Source: Roseburia sp. CAG:303 (lineage in GTDB: Bacteria > Bacillota > Clostridia > Lachnospirales > Lachnospiraceae). From it: a stretch of DNA of 5,809 nucleotides. The translations under genes were made by a program, and so were the position numbers. Shown here piece after piece: positions 1 to 5,809 of this stretch; the first letter of the stretch is position 1, and each line of letters opens with the position of its first letter. The notes beneath the pieces are model-generated. The model saw only the letters and a list, made by a program, of their open reading frames with translations, was not told where the DNA came from and did no database searches. The stretch is taken from NCBI GenBank assembly GCA_000437755.1, contig FR900113.1:1-5809 (forward strand), written 5' to 3'.

Positions 1-40
1 AATTTAAGTGTTTCGCAATTACCTAAGTAAATAATATAAC

Positions 41-47
41 AAAGGAG
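41..47 (+). promoter_or_regulatory. Ribosome-binding site for the first gene
   Basis: AAAGGAG lies 11 bases before the ATG at 59, a slightly long but acceptable spacing. The bases between are all purine apart from the T just before the ATG. The zinc-ribbon cysteines begin at residue 3, so no later start can be right, and this site supports the ATG at 59. Confidence 0.8.
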
Positions 48-58
48 AGAAGAGAGAT

Positions 59-1093
59 ATGTTTTGTCAGAATTGTGGTCAGGAGATACCTGACGATAGC
101 CGTTTCTGCGATTACTGCGGACAGCCGCAGCAGGCATATGACGGGCAGGGGACAGGAGAACAGCAGGGATATGGACCGTATGGAGAACAGCCTGTGAATT
201 ATGATACACAGGGATATGGAAATCAGCCTGTGTATGGCACAGAGCCAAAGAGGAACAGTGGAAAAATGATAGGAATAATTGCATGCCTGCTGGCGGCAGT
301 TGTGATTATCGTGATTTTGCGGGCATGTTTTGGCGGAAAACCGACAACTCCGCTGAACAATATACAGAAGATTATCAATAAGCAGGAAACGGATATCACA
401 AAGATTGTAGATGCCACTACACCGGGCTTTGTATCGGATGCTTATAAGGATATGCTCAAGGTATTAAAGGGAAATAAGCAGTATAAGAAAGAGATGAAAG
501 AGATTTTAAAGAACAGCGAAGACCAGATGGATGATTTATGGGCTAATATGTTTGACCATTATGAAGATAAGTATGGAAAAAATGTAAAGATTTCTTATAA
601 GGTTAAAAAGAAAGAAAAACTGACAAAGGATGAGAAGAAGTCTATCTCAGAAGGATATGCTGCATTTGCGGATTTATCTTCCGGAGTAACTGCCTGCATT
701 GAAAATCTGGACAAATGTACGGAATTAAGTGATAAGGAAATAAACAAACTTGTTAAAATTGTCGAGAAACTGGAAAAGAAACTGGAGAAGATAAAAGTCA
801 CGGACGGATATCTTATGACGGTGGATGTGATAACAAAGGGAAAGGACGATGATGACAGCGAGAAGGTTGATATAGTGGTTATCAAAGTGGACGGAGACTG
901 GACCATTGACTATCTGTCAACCTATCTGATCAATGATTCGGACTATGATCTGGATGAAGTGGATGAAGCAGTAGATCAAATGGAATTAAAGACCATAAAT
1001 GCGCAGATGAAGCTTGCAGCAAAGGCAATGAAGGAAGCAGATGAAGATTTAATTGAATACTTTGCAGATTCCTTTGATAATTATTTCTATTAA
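59..1093 (+). CDS. Zinc-ribbon single-pass membrane protein with extracellular domain
   Basis: This 344-residue protein has an N-terminal zinc ribbon with Cys3, Cys6, Cys17 and Cys20 (CX2C-X10-CX2C, CQNCG and CDYCG knuckles). Residues 21-62 form a Gln/Tyr/Gly/Pro-rich linker with a loosely repeated QGYG motif. After a basic stretch (PKRNSGK, 63-69) one membrane helix spans about 70-87. With no signal peptide before it, the positive-inside rule puts the ribbon in the cytoplasm and residues 93-344 outside. The outer part is helical and Lys-rich, with a coiled-coil-like segment near 225-246. It then has a strand pair ending in VDGDWTIDY (277-285), which resembles the closing strands of NTF2-like/DUF4878-type domains in similar zinc-ribbon proteins of Firmicutes; that fold call is tentative. 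It is the first gene of the visible cluster, 20 bases before the next. No catalytic motif is seen. A role as envelope scaffold or sensor subunit is inference. Confidence 0.9.
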   Translation: MFCQNCGQEIPDDSRFCDYCGQPQQAYDGQGTGEQQGYGPYGEQPVNYDTQGYGNQPVYGTEPKRNSGKMIGIIACLLAAVVIIVILRACFGGKPTTPLNNIQKIINKQETDITKIVDATTPGFVSDAYKDMLKVLKGNKQYKKEMKEILKNSEDQMDDLWANMFDHYEDKYGKNVKISYKVKKKEKLTKDEKKSISEGYAAFADLSSGVTACIENLDKCTELSDKEINKLVKIVEKLEKKLEKIKVTDGYLMTVDVITKGKDDDDSEKVDIVVIKVDGDWTIDYLSTYLINDSDYDLDEVDEAVDQMELKTINAQMKLAAKAMKEADEDLIEYFADSFDNYFY

Positions 1094-1095
1094 TC

Positions 1096-1106
1096 AGAAG
1101 GAGGAG
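1096..1106 (+). promoter_or_regulatory. Strong ribosome-binding site for the second gene
   Basis: AGAAGGAGGAG contains a full AGGAGG core (1099-1104) nine bases before the ATG at 1114. It lies wholly in the 20-base gap after the stop codon of the first gene, which supports translation from one polycistronic message. Confidence 0.85.
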
Positions 1107-1113
1107 ATTTTAA

Positions 1114-2769
1114 ATGAATAAAAAGATGCACGCATTGGGTGTGGCTATAATCGCAGCGATTGTGTACCTGCTCGTTTTCATACTGGCATTTACACCGGTT
1201 ATTACAACCCGTGGCACTCAGAAACTTGGAATTATAAGTGGCAGGATATTATTGAATACTGCAGATCTGGATGAGGATGATTATGACGATCTGAGGGAGG
1301 ATTTGGAAGATGATATTGCAGATGTGGATGATGCCAGCATAGTATCACTGGTTAAAATATGCAAGTATTATGTGCAGTACAGTGATAGTCTGTATGAATC
1401 AGGAGTATCATCGTTTATGCTCATATTTGTATTCCTGGCATTACTGCTGTTTGCAGAATGTCTGCTGGTACTCTGCAGTGCAGTATTTCTGATACAGGCA
1501 ATCGTGGCAGTCATTAAAAGAGATGAAACGGAGAACAGTTTCTGTCAGAACTGCTGTGTGTTACTCGGATTCTGGCTGCTGGAATGTTTTATAGTGGATA
1601 TCTGGGATAAATCAGATGTCTGGAAAATGAATTATACTGGAACGCATAAGGCAATTGCGGTTATTCTTATGATTGCAGTGATTTTATGTGTGGGAAATGC
1701 ATTAATACGGGCATTGACAGGACAGAATAAGAAATTATTCCCGGCACATATTGCATCCCTGGTTTTCCTTGTTATAGCAGTTGCAGGATGTTTTGTAATG
1801 CGAATGGATGAGTTTAATATTGAGAAGAAGGTGGAAGTTACATATTACGATAGCCGGGGATATGAAGATAACAATTATGATGACAGGGAAGACGAAGATG
1901 TGTCACTTGCCAATGTTACAAAGAATACGATATTTACGATTACAAATGATGCGGTTAATATAGGCACTAAGGTTGCAAATAATTCCAGTGTGGCAAAAAC
2001 CAATGTCCTGACGAAATATACAGGTGGTGTGGTTAATTTCGGTGTATGTGCATTGATTATTCTGGTACTGGTAATTGTACTGCTCTTCTTAAATATTGGC
2101 AGTGTCAGAACTTTTGCCGCAGGCATCTGTGCGGACAGATCTCATATGATAAAGCAGATAGTGGTCAGTGTGTTATCCGTGATTATACTGGTCGCAGTTT
2201 ATATTCTGTTAAATCATGCGTATAGCGGACTGGAAGATACCGTTTCTAAATTCTGTACATCAGCAAAGGAAAAATATGAGGGTACTTATGAGGCCGATTT
2301 ATCCTTTGATATTACCATGAAATTCGGATTTATTCTGATGATCGTTCTGCAGGTTGCCTATGTAATCGGTGCGGTTCTTCAGAATATCCTGCTTGGCATG
2401 GCAAAGCAGAATGTACCACAGCCGGAAATCGGGCAGAACTACGGTTATTGCAATAATGCCGGAAATAATATGAACCCGGGAATGAATTACGGAAACAATA
2501 ATGTAAATCCGGGAATGAATTATGGAAACAATAATGTAAATCCGGGAATGAATTACGGAAATAATAATGTAAATGCTGGTATGAACTATGAAAATAATGA
2601 CGGCTACAATGAAACGGTGCAGAACCCGGATGCATATGCACAACAGCAGTATGCCGAACAGACGACGGCTGCAGCAGGCGAAGAAGTCCAGAAGATATGT
2701 CCGAATTGTGGAACGGCAAATAATCCTGAAAATAAATTCTGCAGAAAATGCGGCAGTCAGCTGGGATAA
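1114..2769 (+). CDS. Polytopic membrane protein with C-terminal zinc ribbon
   Basis: I do not recognise a named family for this 551-residue protein. About eight hydrophobic helices are visible, near residues 6-28, 101-134, 147-164, 180-201, 211-229, 307-328, 349-366 and 403-426. Positive residues (KR at 135-136, KK at 206-207, R332 to K347) place the N- and C-termini inside. The first large external loop (29-100) has a very acidic stretch: 15 of residues 51-73 are Asp or Glu. The second (230-306) is also acidic around 246-262. After the last helix comes a cytoplasmic tail with 11-residue repeats (NPGMNYGNNNV type, 454-497), a Gln/Ala/Thr-rich stretch, and a terminal zinc ribbon with Cys529, Cys532, Cys543 and Cys546. 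The ribbon has the same spacing as in the flanking zinc-ribbon genes but sits at the opposite end. No transporter signature or catalytic motif was seen. It may be the membrane core of a complex formed by its operon partners; that is inference. Confidence 0.9.
   Translation: MNKKMHALGVAIIAAIVYLLVFILAFTPVITTRGTQKLGIISGRILLNTADLDEDDYDDLREDLEDDIADVDDASIVSLVKICKYYVQYSDSLYESGVSSFMLIFVFLALLLFAECLLVLCSAVFLIQAIVAVIKRDETENSFCQNCCVLLGFWLLECFIVDIWDKSDVWKMNYTGTHKAIAVILMIAVILCVGNALIRALTGQNKKLFPAHIASLVFLVIAVAGCFVMRMDEFNIEKKVEVTYYDSRGYEDNNYDDREDEDVSLANVTKNTIFTITNDAVNIGTKVANNSSVAKTNVLTKYTGGVVNFGVCALIILVLVIVLLFLNIGSVRTFAAGICADRSHMIKQIVVSVLSVIILVAVYILLNHAYSGLEDTVSKFCTSAKEKYEGTYEADLSFDITMKFGFILMIVLQVAYVIGAVLQNILLGMAKQNVPQPEIGQNYGYCNNAGNNMNPGMNYGNNNVNPGMNYGNNNVNPGMNYGNNNVNAGMNYENNDGYNETVQNPDAYAQQQYAEQTTAAAGEEVQKICPNCGTANNPENKFCRKCGSQLG
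2473..2604 (+). repeat. 33-bp in-frame tandem repeat (11 residues, about four copies)
   Basis: Three near-identical units occupy 2473-2505, 2506-2538 and 2539-2571, followed by a decayed fourth at 2572-2604. Each encodes NPGMNYGNNNV or close to it. The first three units differ only at a few third codon positions (aac/aat, tac/tat), which points to recent duplication. The period is an exact multiple of three, so copy number can change without breaking the frame. It forms the flexible linker between the last membrane helix and the zinc ribbon. Confidence 0.95.
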
Positions 2770-2773
2770 GGAG
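2768..2773 (+). promoter_or_regulatory. Ribosome-binding site overlapping the preceding stop codon
   Basis: AAGGAG shares two bases with the TAA stop of the upstream gene (2767-2769). It stands six bases before the ATG at 2780 and directly abuts an in-frame ATG at 2774. The spacing therefore selects 2780 as the start of the large surface protein. The overlap suggests translational coupling. Confidence 0.8.
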
Positions 2774-2779
2774 ATGCGA

Positions 2780-2860
2780 ATGAAGAAAAGCAGATTTTGG
2801 GCGGCAGGATTCCTCATGGCGGGAATCCTTGCGGTCAGTACAGGCAGCCGGGCAATGGCG
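2780..2860 (+). other. Sec signal peptide coding region
   Basis: MKKSR gives a positive n-region, FWAAGFLMAGILAV the hydrophobic core, and AMA at residues 25-27 a type I signal peptidase site. There is no Cys at +1, so it is not a lipoprotein signal. It places the Trp-rich module outside the membrane. Confidence 0.85.
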
Positions 2861-5548
2861 AATGAACTGGTAACAGGGGATAAGGACTATGGAATGAACG
2901 GGCAGATGGTGTCCAATGATGGCTGGGCTTCCAGTCTGAACGGTCAGTTCCTGATTCAGGAAGGGCAGACGGTCAGCTTTCATTTTGACTCTCATAGTTT
3001 AGATGATTCAAGTCCGGTATTTGGCTGGGTGGCAGAAGTTACGGATAATGAGAATTATTTCACAATCACACAGGGAGCAACCTGCTGGTTCGCACCGGAT
3101 GGAACGGACTGGAAAAAAGGGTTTGATAACGGAAAAAACTCATGGGATATTCAGAAGAGCTGGTCTGATAATGAAAGTTGGGCTAGTTTGGGAGTGAAAT
3201 TAGCAGATGGTACTGTGGATTTGGAAGTAACGCGTGCAGGGCAGCAGATTATTTTTGACTCCGTTACCCAGAGCAATGACGGCAGAATTTATACCCAGAA
3301 GGTAACTGCCACGTTTCAAAGTGCAGTTCAGGGAGATTTGTATATCCAGCTGGGTGTAGATCATGGAAGTATGACTTTGTATAACGTAAAGTACAGCGGA
3401 AATACTGCACAGGCAACCACGAAGGAAACAACGACAAAGGAAACAACCACAAAAGAGACTACGACAAAGAAGGAAGAAACAACAAAGAAAAAAGAAGAAG
3501 CAACGACTAAGAAATCAGCATCAAAGGAAGAAACAACCACGAAGAAGTCTGATACAAAAGATTCTGATAAAAGTACATCATCAGCAGATAAGAATCTGTC
3601 CGTCAGTCTGACAACAAACAGGGAAGAATATGATGCGGACGATACGATTCGGATGGAAGTATCTATTAAGAATATTTCTGACAGTGATATAAAGAATCTT
3701 GCATGGAAGGCAGTTGTACCATCCAATATGACTGTAAAGTATCAGGATGATGCAGAGTATTCCCGTCTGGATAAGGGAGAAACCCTGACGACGAAGATAA
3801 AGGTGTATTCCGATGAAGACTCAAAGACAGATGAGGACACGGAAAATACATTTCCGGTTATTCTTCTGATTGGCGGCGGCATTGCAATAGTTGTCATCAT
3901 TGCAGTTATTATTCTGATTATCATTAAGAAACATAATAAAAAGAAGAGAAATAATAATCAGTTCATTTCTTATCTCTTAATCTTTGCATTGCTGGGAGCT
4001 GCGATACCATCCTTCTCCGTTCAGGCAATGTCAGCAGTTGAGAAAGAAACGACAGGCAGGACAAAGACCAATACAGCAACGGCTTCCCAGACCGTAAAAG
4101 TCGATGGAAAAGATGTGGAACTGGCTGTTGAGATAACTTATGAAACCACAATGGCACAGCTGGATGAAAGTACGAATATGACATTGACGTATCAGTTCTG
4201 GGAAGATGGACCGATTGTAGATACCATGTTAGAGGACTGGTCCGAGAAACATCCGAATATCACAATAAAGCCAATTGAAGTATTAGCATCTGATAATAAT
4301 CAGGCTCTGCTTGCTTATATGGGAACTAATAATATGCCGGATATTTTCTGGATTCTCGGTTCACCGGATTTTGCTCTGACGAATGAGCTGCTTATGAATA
4401 TCACAGGTATGTGGGATGCGGATGAAGATACGATGGATGTAATCGGCGGAATCAATGAATATGAATTAGGCTATTTTGGAACAGATAAAAGATGGGCATT
4501 CCCGGTTAAATTCTATCCTTATGCAGCATGGCTGAATATGAATTCATTCCTTCAGAACAGTATAGATATGCCGTCAACGGACTGGACATTTGAAGAGATG
4601 GAAGATTATGTAGAGAAATGTACGTCAGGCGACGGACAAAACTGGGGAATATACGAAGGATATTTATCCGTTGTGGACTGGTATCCGATTGCTTCTGATT
4701 CTGACTCAATGGGAATGTTCGGATGGAATGGAAAAGAATTCGATCTGACAAACTGGGCAGAGGGACTGGAGATAAAAAAAGACTGGATTGATAATGGATA
4801 TAAAGCACCTGCAATAATAGACGGAACAGGGATTGTTTATCCGCAGGATGAAGGCAGGGTAGCCATGGTATTGAATGACTGGATTTGTTGGGAACGTTAC
4901 TGGGATCAGTCAGATATGTATGCAAAACAGATATATTATGTACCATATGTACTTCCGCATACAGAAGATAATATGAAATCAAAAGTCAATTTTGCACTTA
5001 TGCATTTCGGTGGAATCTGTGAAGAAACAGAGCATTCGAGAGAAGCTTATGAAGCTTTGAAATATTTTACATGGAGTGCGGATGGATGGAAATATAAGCT
5101 TGCACACAAAGATGAGATAGAAGCGGTAGGAACGGATTCTGATAAATCTTCTGTGTCAGGATTAAAACCTGTAGTAGTTGGAGATTGTCCGATTACACTG
5201 GATGAAAGCGTATGGAAAACATATGAGAAACAATTCCCGACTACGGTTGCCGGAGGTGATATCGAAGGACAGAGCACTTATGGCATCGACAGAAGTACAT
5301 ATTTTGATGCATTTCTTGATAATGTAAAGACGGCAGAATGGACATGCGGTGTAAGGCAGCAGCTGTTAGGCACAGGAGATTTCCTGAATAATGTATATAA
5401 CTCAGACGAATCGGAACTGAATTATAATGGCTATGATAATATAGAAGATGCAGTCATAAAAGGTGGAAAAGATCCGGCAGATTATGTGGCGGATTTAACG
5501 GAGATAATAAACCAGTATCACAATGATATGGTGGAATTGTGTCAGTGA
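2780..5548 (+). CDS. Surface protein: CBM-like, CARDB/DUF11-like, TM hairpin and extracellular solute-binding domain
   Basis: The protein is 922 residues from the ATG at 2780. The open frame extends upstream to 2588, but that part only overlaps the preceding gene in another frame, and the signal peptide and ribosome-binding site fix the start here. Residues 1-27 are a signal peptide with an AMA cleavage site (25-27). Residues 28-207 form a beta-rich, Trp-rich module (W49, W83, W103, W111, W122, W128, W134) that resembles carbohydrate-binding modules, without a family being assignable. Residues 213-270 are a Thr/Lys/Glu linker with TTKET repeats. Residues 272-346 resemble a CARDB/DUF11 beta-sandwich. 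A helix at 358-382, a basic loop (KKHNKKKR) and a second helix (395-410) ending SVQA make a hairpin. Residues 420-457 form a short strand-rich segment with a KVDGKD motif. Residues 466-922 form a full-length family 1-type solute-binding domain: PDIFW (520-524), WAFPVKFYPYAAW (572-584), DWTFEEME (601-608), GRVAMVLNDW (692-701) and a late AYEALKYFTW stretch. There is no lipobox; the hairpin would tether both halves outside the cell. The ligand is probably a sugar, by analogy with the family. No ABC permease is adjacent in the window. Confidence 0.9.
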   Translation: MKKSRFWAAGFLMAGILAVSTGSRAMANELVTGDKDYGMNGQMVSNDGWASSLNGQFLIQEGQTVSFHFDSHSLDDSSPVFGWVAEVTDNENYFTITQGATCWFAPDGTDWKKGFDNGKNSWDIQKSWSDNESWASLGVKLADGTVDLEVTRAGQQIIFDSVTQSNDGRIYTQKVTATFQSAVQGDLYIQLGVDHGSMTLYNVKYSGNTAQATTKETTTKETTTKETTTKKEETTKKKEEATTKKSASKEETTTKKSDTKDSDKSTSSADKNLSVSLTTNREEYDADDTIRMEVSIKNISDSDIKNLAWKAVVPSNMTVKYQDDAEYSRLDKGETLTTKIKVYSDEDSKTDEDTENTFPVILLIGGGIAIVVIIAVIILIIIKKHNKKKRNNNQFISYLLIFALLGAAIPSFSVQAMSAVEKETTGRTKTNTATASQTVKVDGKDVELAVEITYETTMAQLDESTNMTLTYQFWEDGPIVDTMLEDWSEKHPNITIKPIEVLASDNNQALLAYMGTNNMPDIFWILGSPDFALTNELLMNITGMWDADEDTMDVIGGINEYELGYFGTDKRWAFPVKFYPYAAWLNMNSFLQNSIDMPSTDWTFEEMEDYVEKCTSGDGQNWGIYEGYLSVVDWYPIASDSDSMGMFGWNGKEFDLTNWAEGLEIKKDWIDNGYKAPAIIDGTGIVYPQDEGRVAMVLNDWICWERYWDQSDMYAKQIYYVPYVLPHTEDNMKSKVNFALMHFGGICEETEHSREAYEALKYFTWSADGWKYKLAHKDEIEAVGTDSDKSSVSGLKPVVVGDCPITLDESVWKTYEKQFPTTVAGGDIEGQSTYGIDRSTYFDAFLDNVKTAEWTCGVRQQLLGTGDFLNNVYNSDESELNYNGYDNIEDAVIKGGKDPADYVADLTEIINQYHNDMVELCQ
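3416..3475 (+). repeat. 15-bp in-frame repeat encoding TTKET-type linker
   Basis: Four 15-base units (3416-3430, 3431-3445, 3446-3460, 3461-3475) encode TTKET, TTKET, TTKET and TTKKE. A looser Thr/Lys/Glu-rich tract continues to about 3590. It is a disordered spacer between the Trp-rich module and the CARDB/DUF11-like domain, of the kind found in wall-spanning proteins of Firmicutes. Confidence 0.9.
3851..4027 (+). other. Transmembrane hairpin whose second helix looks like a signal peptide
   Basis: Residues 358-382 form a very hydrophobic Ile/Val/Gly helix, followed by the basic loop KKHNKKKRNNN (383-393) and a second helix, about 395-410, that ends P-SFSVQA (410-416). The domain before is exported, so the chain should enter the cytoplasm at the basic loop and exit again through the second helix. 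Basic loop, helix and VQA together match the n-, h- and c-regions of a signal peptide. There is no in-frame ATG in the loop to start a separate protein. Confidence 0.75.
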
Positions 5549-5559
5549 TGCAGATTACG

Positions 5560-5566
5560 AAAGGAG
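5560..5566 (+). promoter_or_regulatory. Ribosome-binding site for the fourth gene
   Basis: AAAGGAG lies seven bases before the ATG at 5574, inside the 25-base gap after the TGA of the surface protein gene. It confirms the start of the gene that runs off the window. Confidence 0.85.
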
Positions 5567-5573
5567 AAAAATT

Positions 5574-5809
5574 ATGAGCGTAATATGTCCAAATTGTGGT
5601 GCTGAGAATGAAAATGGTTCCGCATTCTGTGTGGTATGCGGAAGCAGACTGGATGTACAGGATACTGTATCACAGGGATATCAGGAACCGGAAGGATATC
5701 AGCAGCAGACACAATATGAGTATCAGGAACAGACAGAATATCAGCAACAGCAGAATCAGCAGCAGGCAGAATATCAGCAACAGCAGAATCAGCAGCAGGC
5801 AGAATACCA
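5574..5809 (+). CDS. Zinc-ribbon protein with Gln-rich repeat linker (3' end outside window)
   Basis: Seventy-eight codons are visible with no stop before the window edge. The N-terminus is a zinc ribbon with Cys5, Cys8, Cys19 and Cys22 (CPNCG and CVVCG knuckles), the same CX2C-X10-CX2C spacing as in the first two genes. From about residue 30 the protein becomes a Gln/Tyr/Glu-rich linker that passes into an 11-residue repeat of type (A/T)EYQQQQNQQQ. By analogy with the first gene, a membrane helix and an extracellular domain may follow, but this cannot be seen. Its short gap after the solute-binding gene and its ribosome-binding site indicate the same operon. The function is unknown. Confidence 0.88.
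   Translation, partial: MSVICPNCGAENENGSAFCVVCGSRLDVQDTVSQGYQEPEGYQQQTQYEYQEQTEYQQQQNQQQAEYQQQQNQQQAEY
5733..5809 (+). repeat. 33-bp in-frame tandem repeat, Gln-rich (truncated by window)
   Basis: Units occupy 5733-5765 and 5766-5798, with a third beginning at 5799 and cut by the window edge. They encode TEYQQQQNQQQ, AEYQQQQNQQQ and AEY. The first two full units are almost identical at the base level: they differ in the first codon (aca versus gca) and otherwise match. The total copy number is unknown. Confidence 0.93.

Noticed and set aside
19..30. Small inverted repeat TTAC-ctaa-GTAA
   Set aside because: A four-base stem in AT-rich DNA is expected by chance and has no T-run, so it is neither a terminator nor a convincing operator.
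9..40. Possible sigma-A promoter (TAATAT at 32-37 or TATAAC at 35-40)
   Set aside because: No good -35 box at the right distance, and transcription would start on top of the ribosome-binding site at 41-47. The true promoter is more likely upstream of the window.
2588..2779. Upstream in-frame extension of the surface protein to an ATG at 2588
   Set aside because: This stretch overlaps the repeat and zinc-ribbon end of the previous gene in another frame, has a composition unlike a signal peptide, and would bury the clear signal peptide at 2780-2860. The AAGGAG at 2768-2773 supports 2780.
2774..2779. ATG at 2774 as start of the surface protein
   Set aside because: It directly abuts the AAGGAG with no spacer; the ATG at 2780 has a normal six-base spacing and gives the same signal peptide.
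2299..2995. Long minus-strand open frames opposite the second and third genes
   Set aside because: They owe their length to the repeat and biased codons on the plus strand, lack plausible ribosome-binding sites, and give low-complexity His/Ile/Ser-rich products with no domain.
3361..3726. Minus-strand frame rich in Val/Phe/Ser opposite the Thr/Lys linker
   Set aside because: It is the mirror of the TTKET repeat; the hydrophobic repeat is a by-product of the plus-strand linker.
4774..4780. Run of seven A inside the solute-binding domain as a phase-variation or slippage site
   Set aside because: Runs of this length are common in AT-leaning coding DNA, and nothing downstream suggests a functional alternative frame.

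Overview
This window looks like part of one co-directional operon from a low-GC Gram-positive bacterium, most likely a gut-type Clostridia (Lachnospiraceae-like). The grounds are strong purine-rich Shine-Dalgarno sites (AAAGGAG, AGGAGG) before every gene, AT-leaning codon choice, long Thr/Lys surface linkers, and cytoplasmic zinc ribbons on membrane proteins. The family assignment is inference from style, not from a marker gene.

The layout is four plus-strand genes separated by only 20, 10 and 25 bases, with no terminator-like hairpin seen in the gaps. (1) 59-1093 encodes a single-pass membrane protein: an N-terminal cytoplasmic zinc ribbon, a Gln/Tyr/Gly-rich linker, one membrane helix and an extracellular domain that may be NTF2-like. 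(2) 1114-2769 encodes a membrane protein with about eight helices, two acidic external loops, and a cytoplasmic tail with an 11-residue Asn/Gly/Met/Tyr repeat ending in a zinc ribbon. (3) 2780-5548 encodes a 922-residue surface protein: signal peptide, Trp-rich beta-sandwich-like module (possibly carbohydrate-binding), Thr/Lys repeat linker, CARDB/DUF11-like domain, a transmembrane hairpin, and a complete family 1-type extracellular solute-binding domain. (4) 5574 to the window edge is the start of another zinc-ribbon protein with a Gln-rich 11-residue repeat; it is cut off by the window.

The window is nearly all coding. The only leading non-coding stretch is 1-58, which holds the first ribosome-binding site and no convincing promoter, so the operon may begin further upstream. 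No RNA gene, CRISPR, insertion sequence or recombination gene was seen.

Taken together, the operon looks like an uncharacterised envelope system. Three proteins have the same CX2C-X10-CX2C ribbon joined to prion-like low-complexity linkers, probably on the cytoplasmic side, and the fourth displays a ligand-binding solute-binding domain outside the membrane. No ABC permease or ATPase lies in the window, so the solute-binding domain may serve sensing, adhesion or scaffolding rather than ordinary import. That system-level function is inference.
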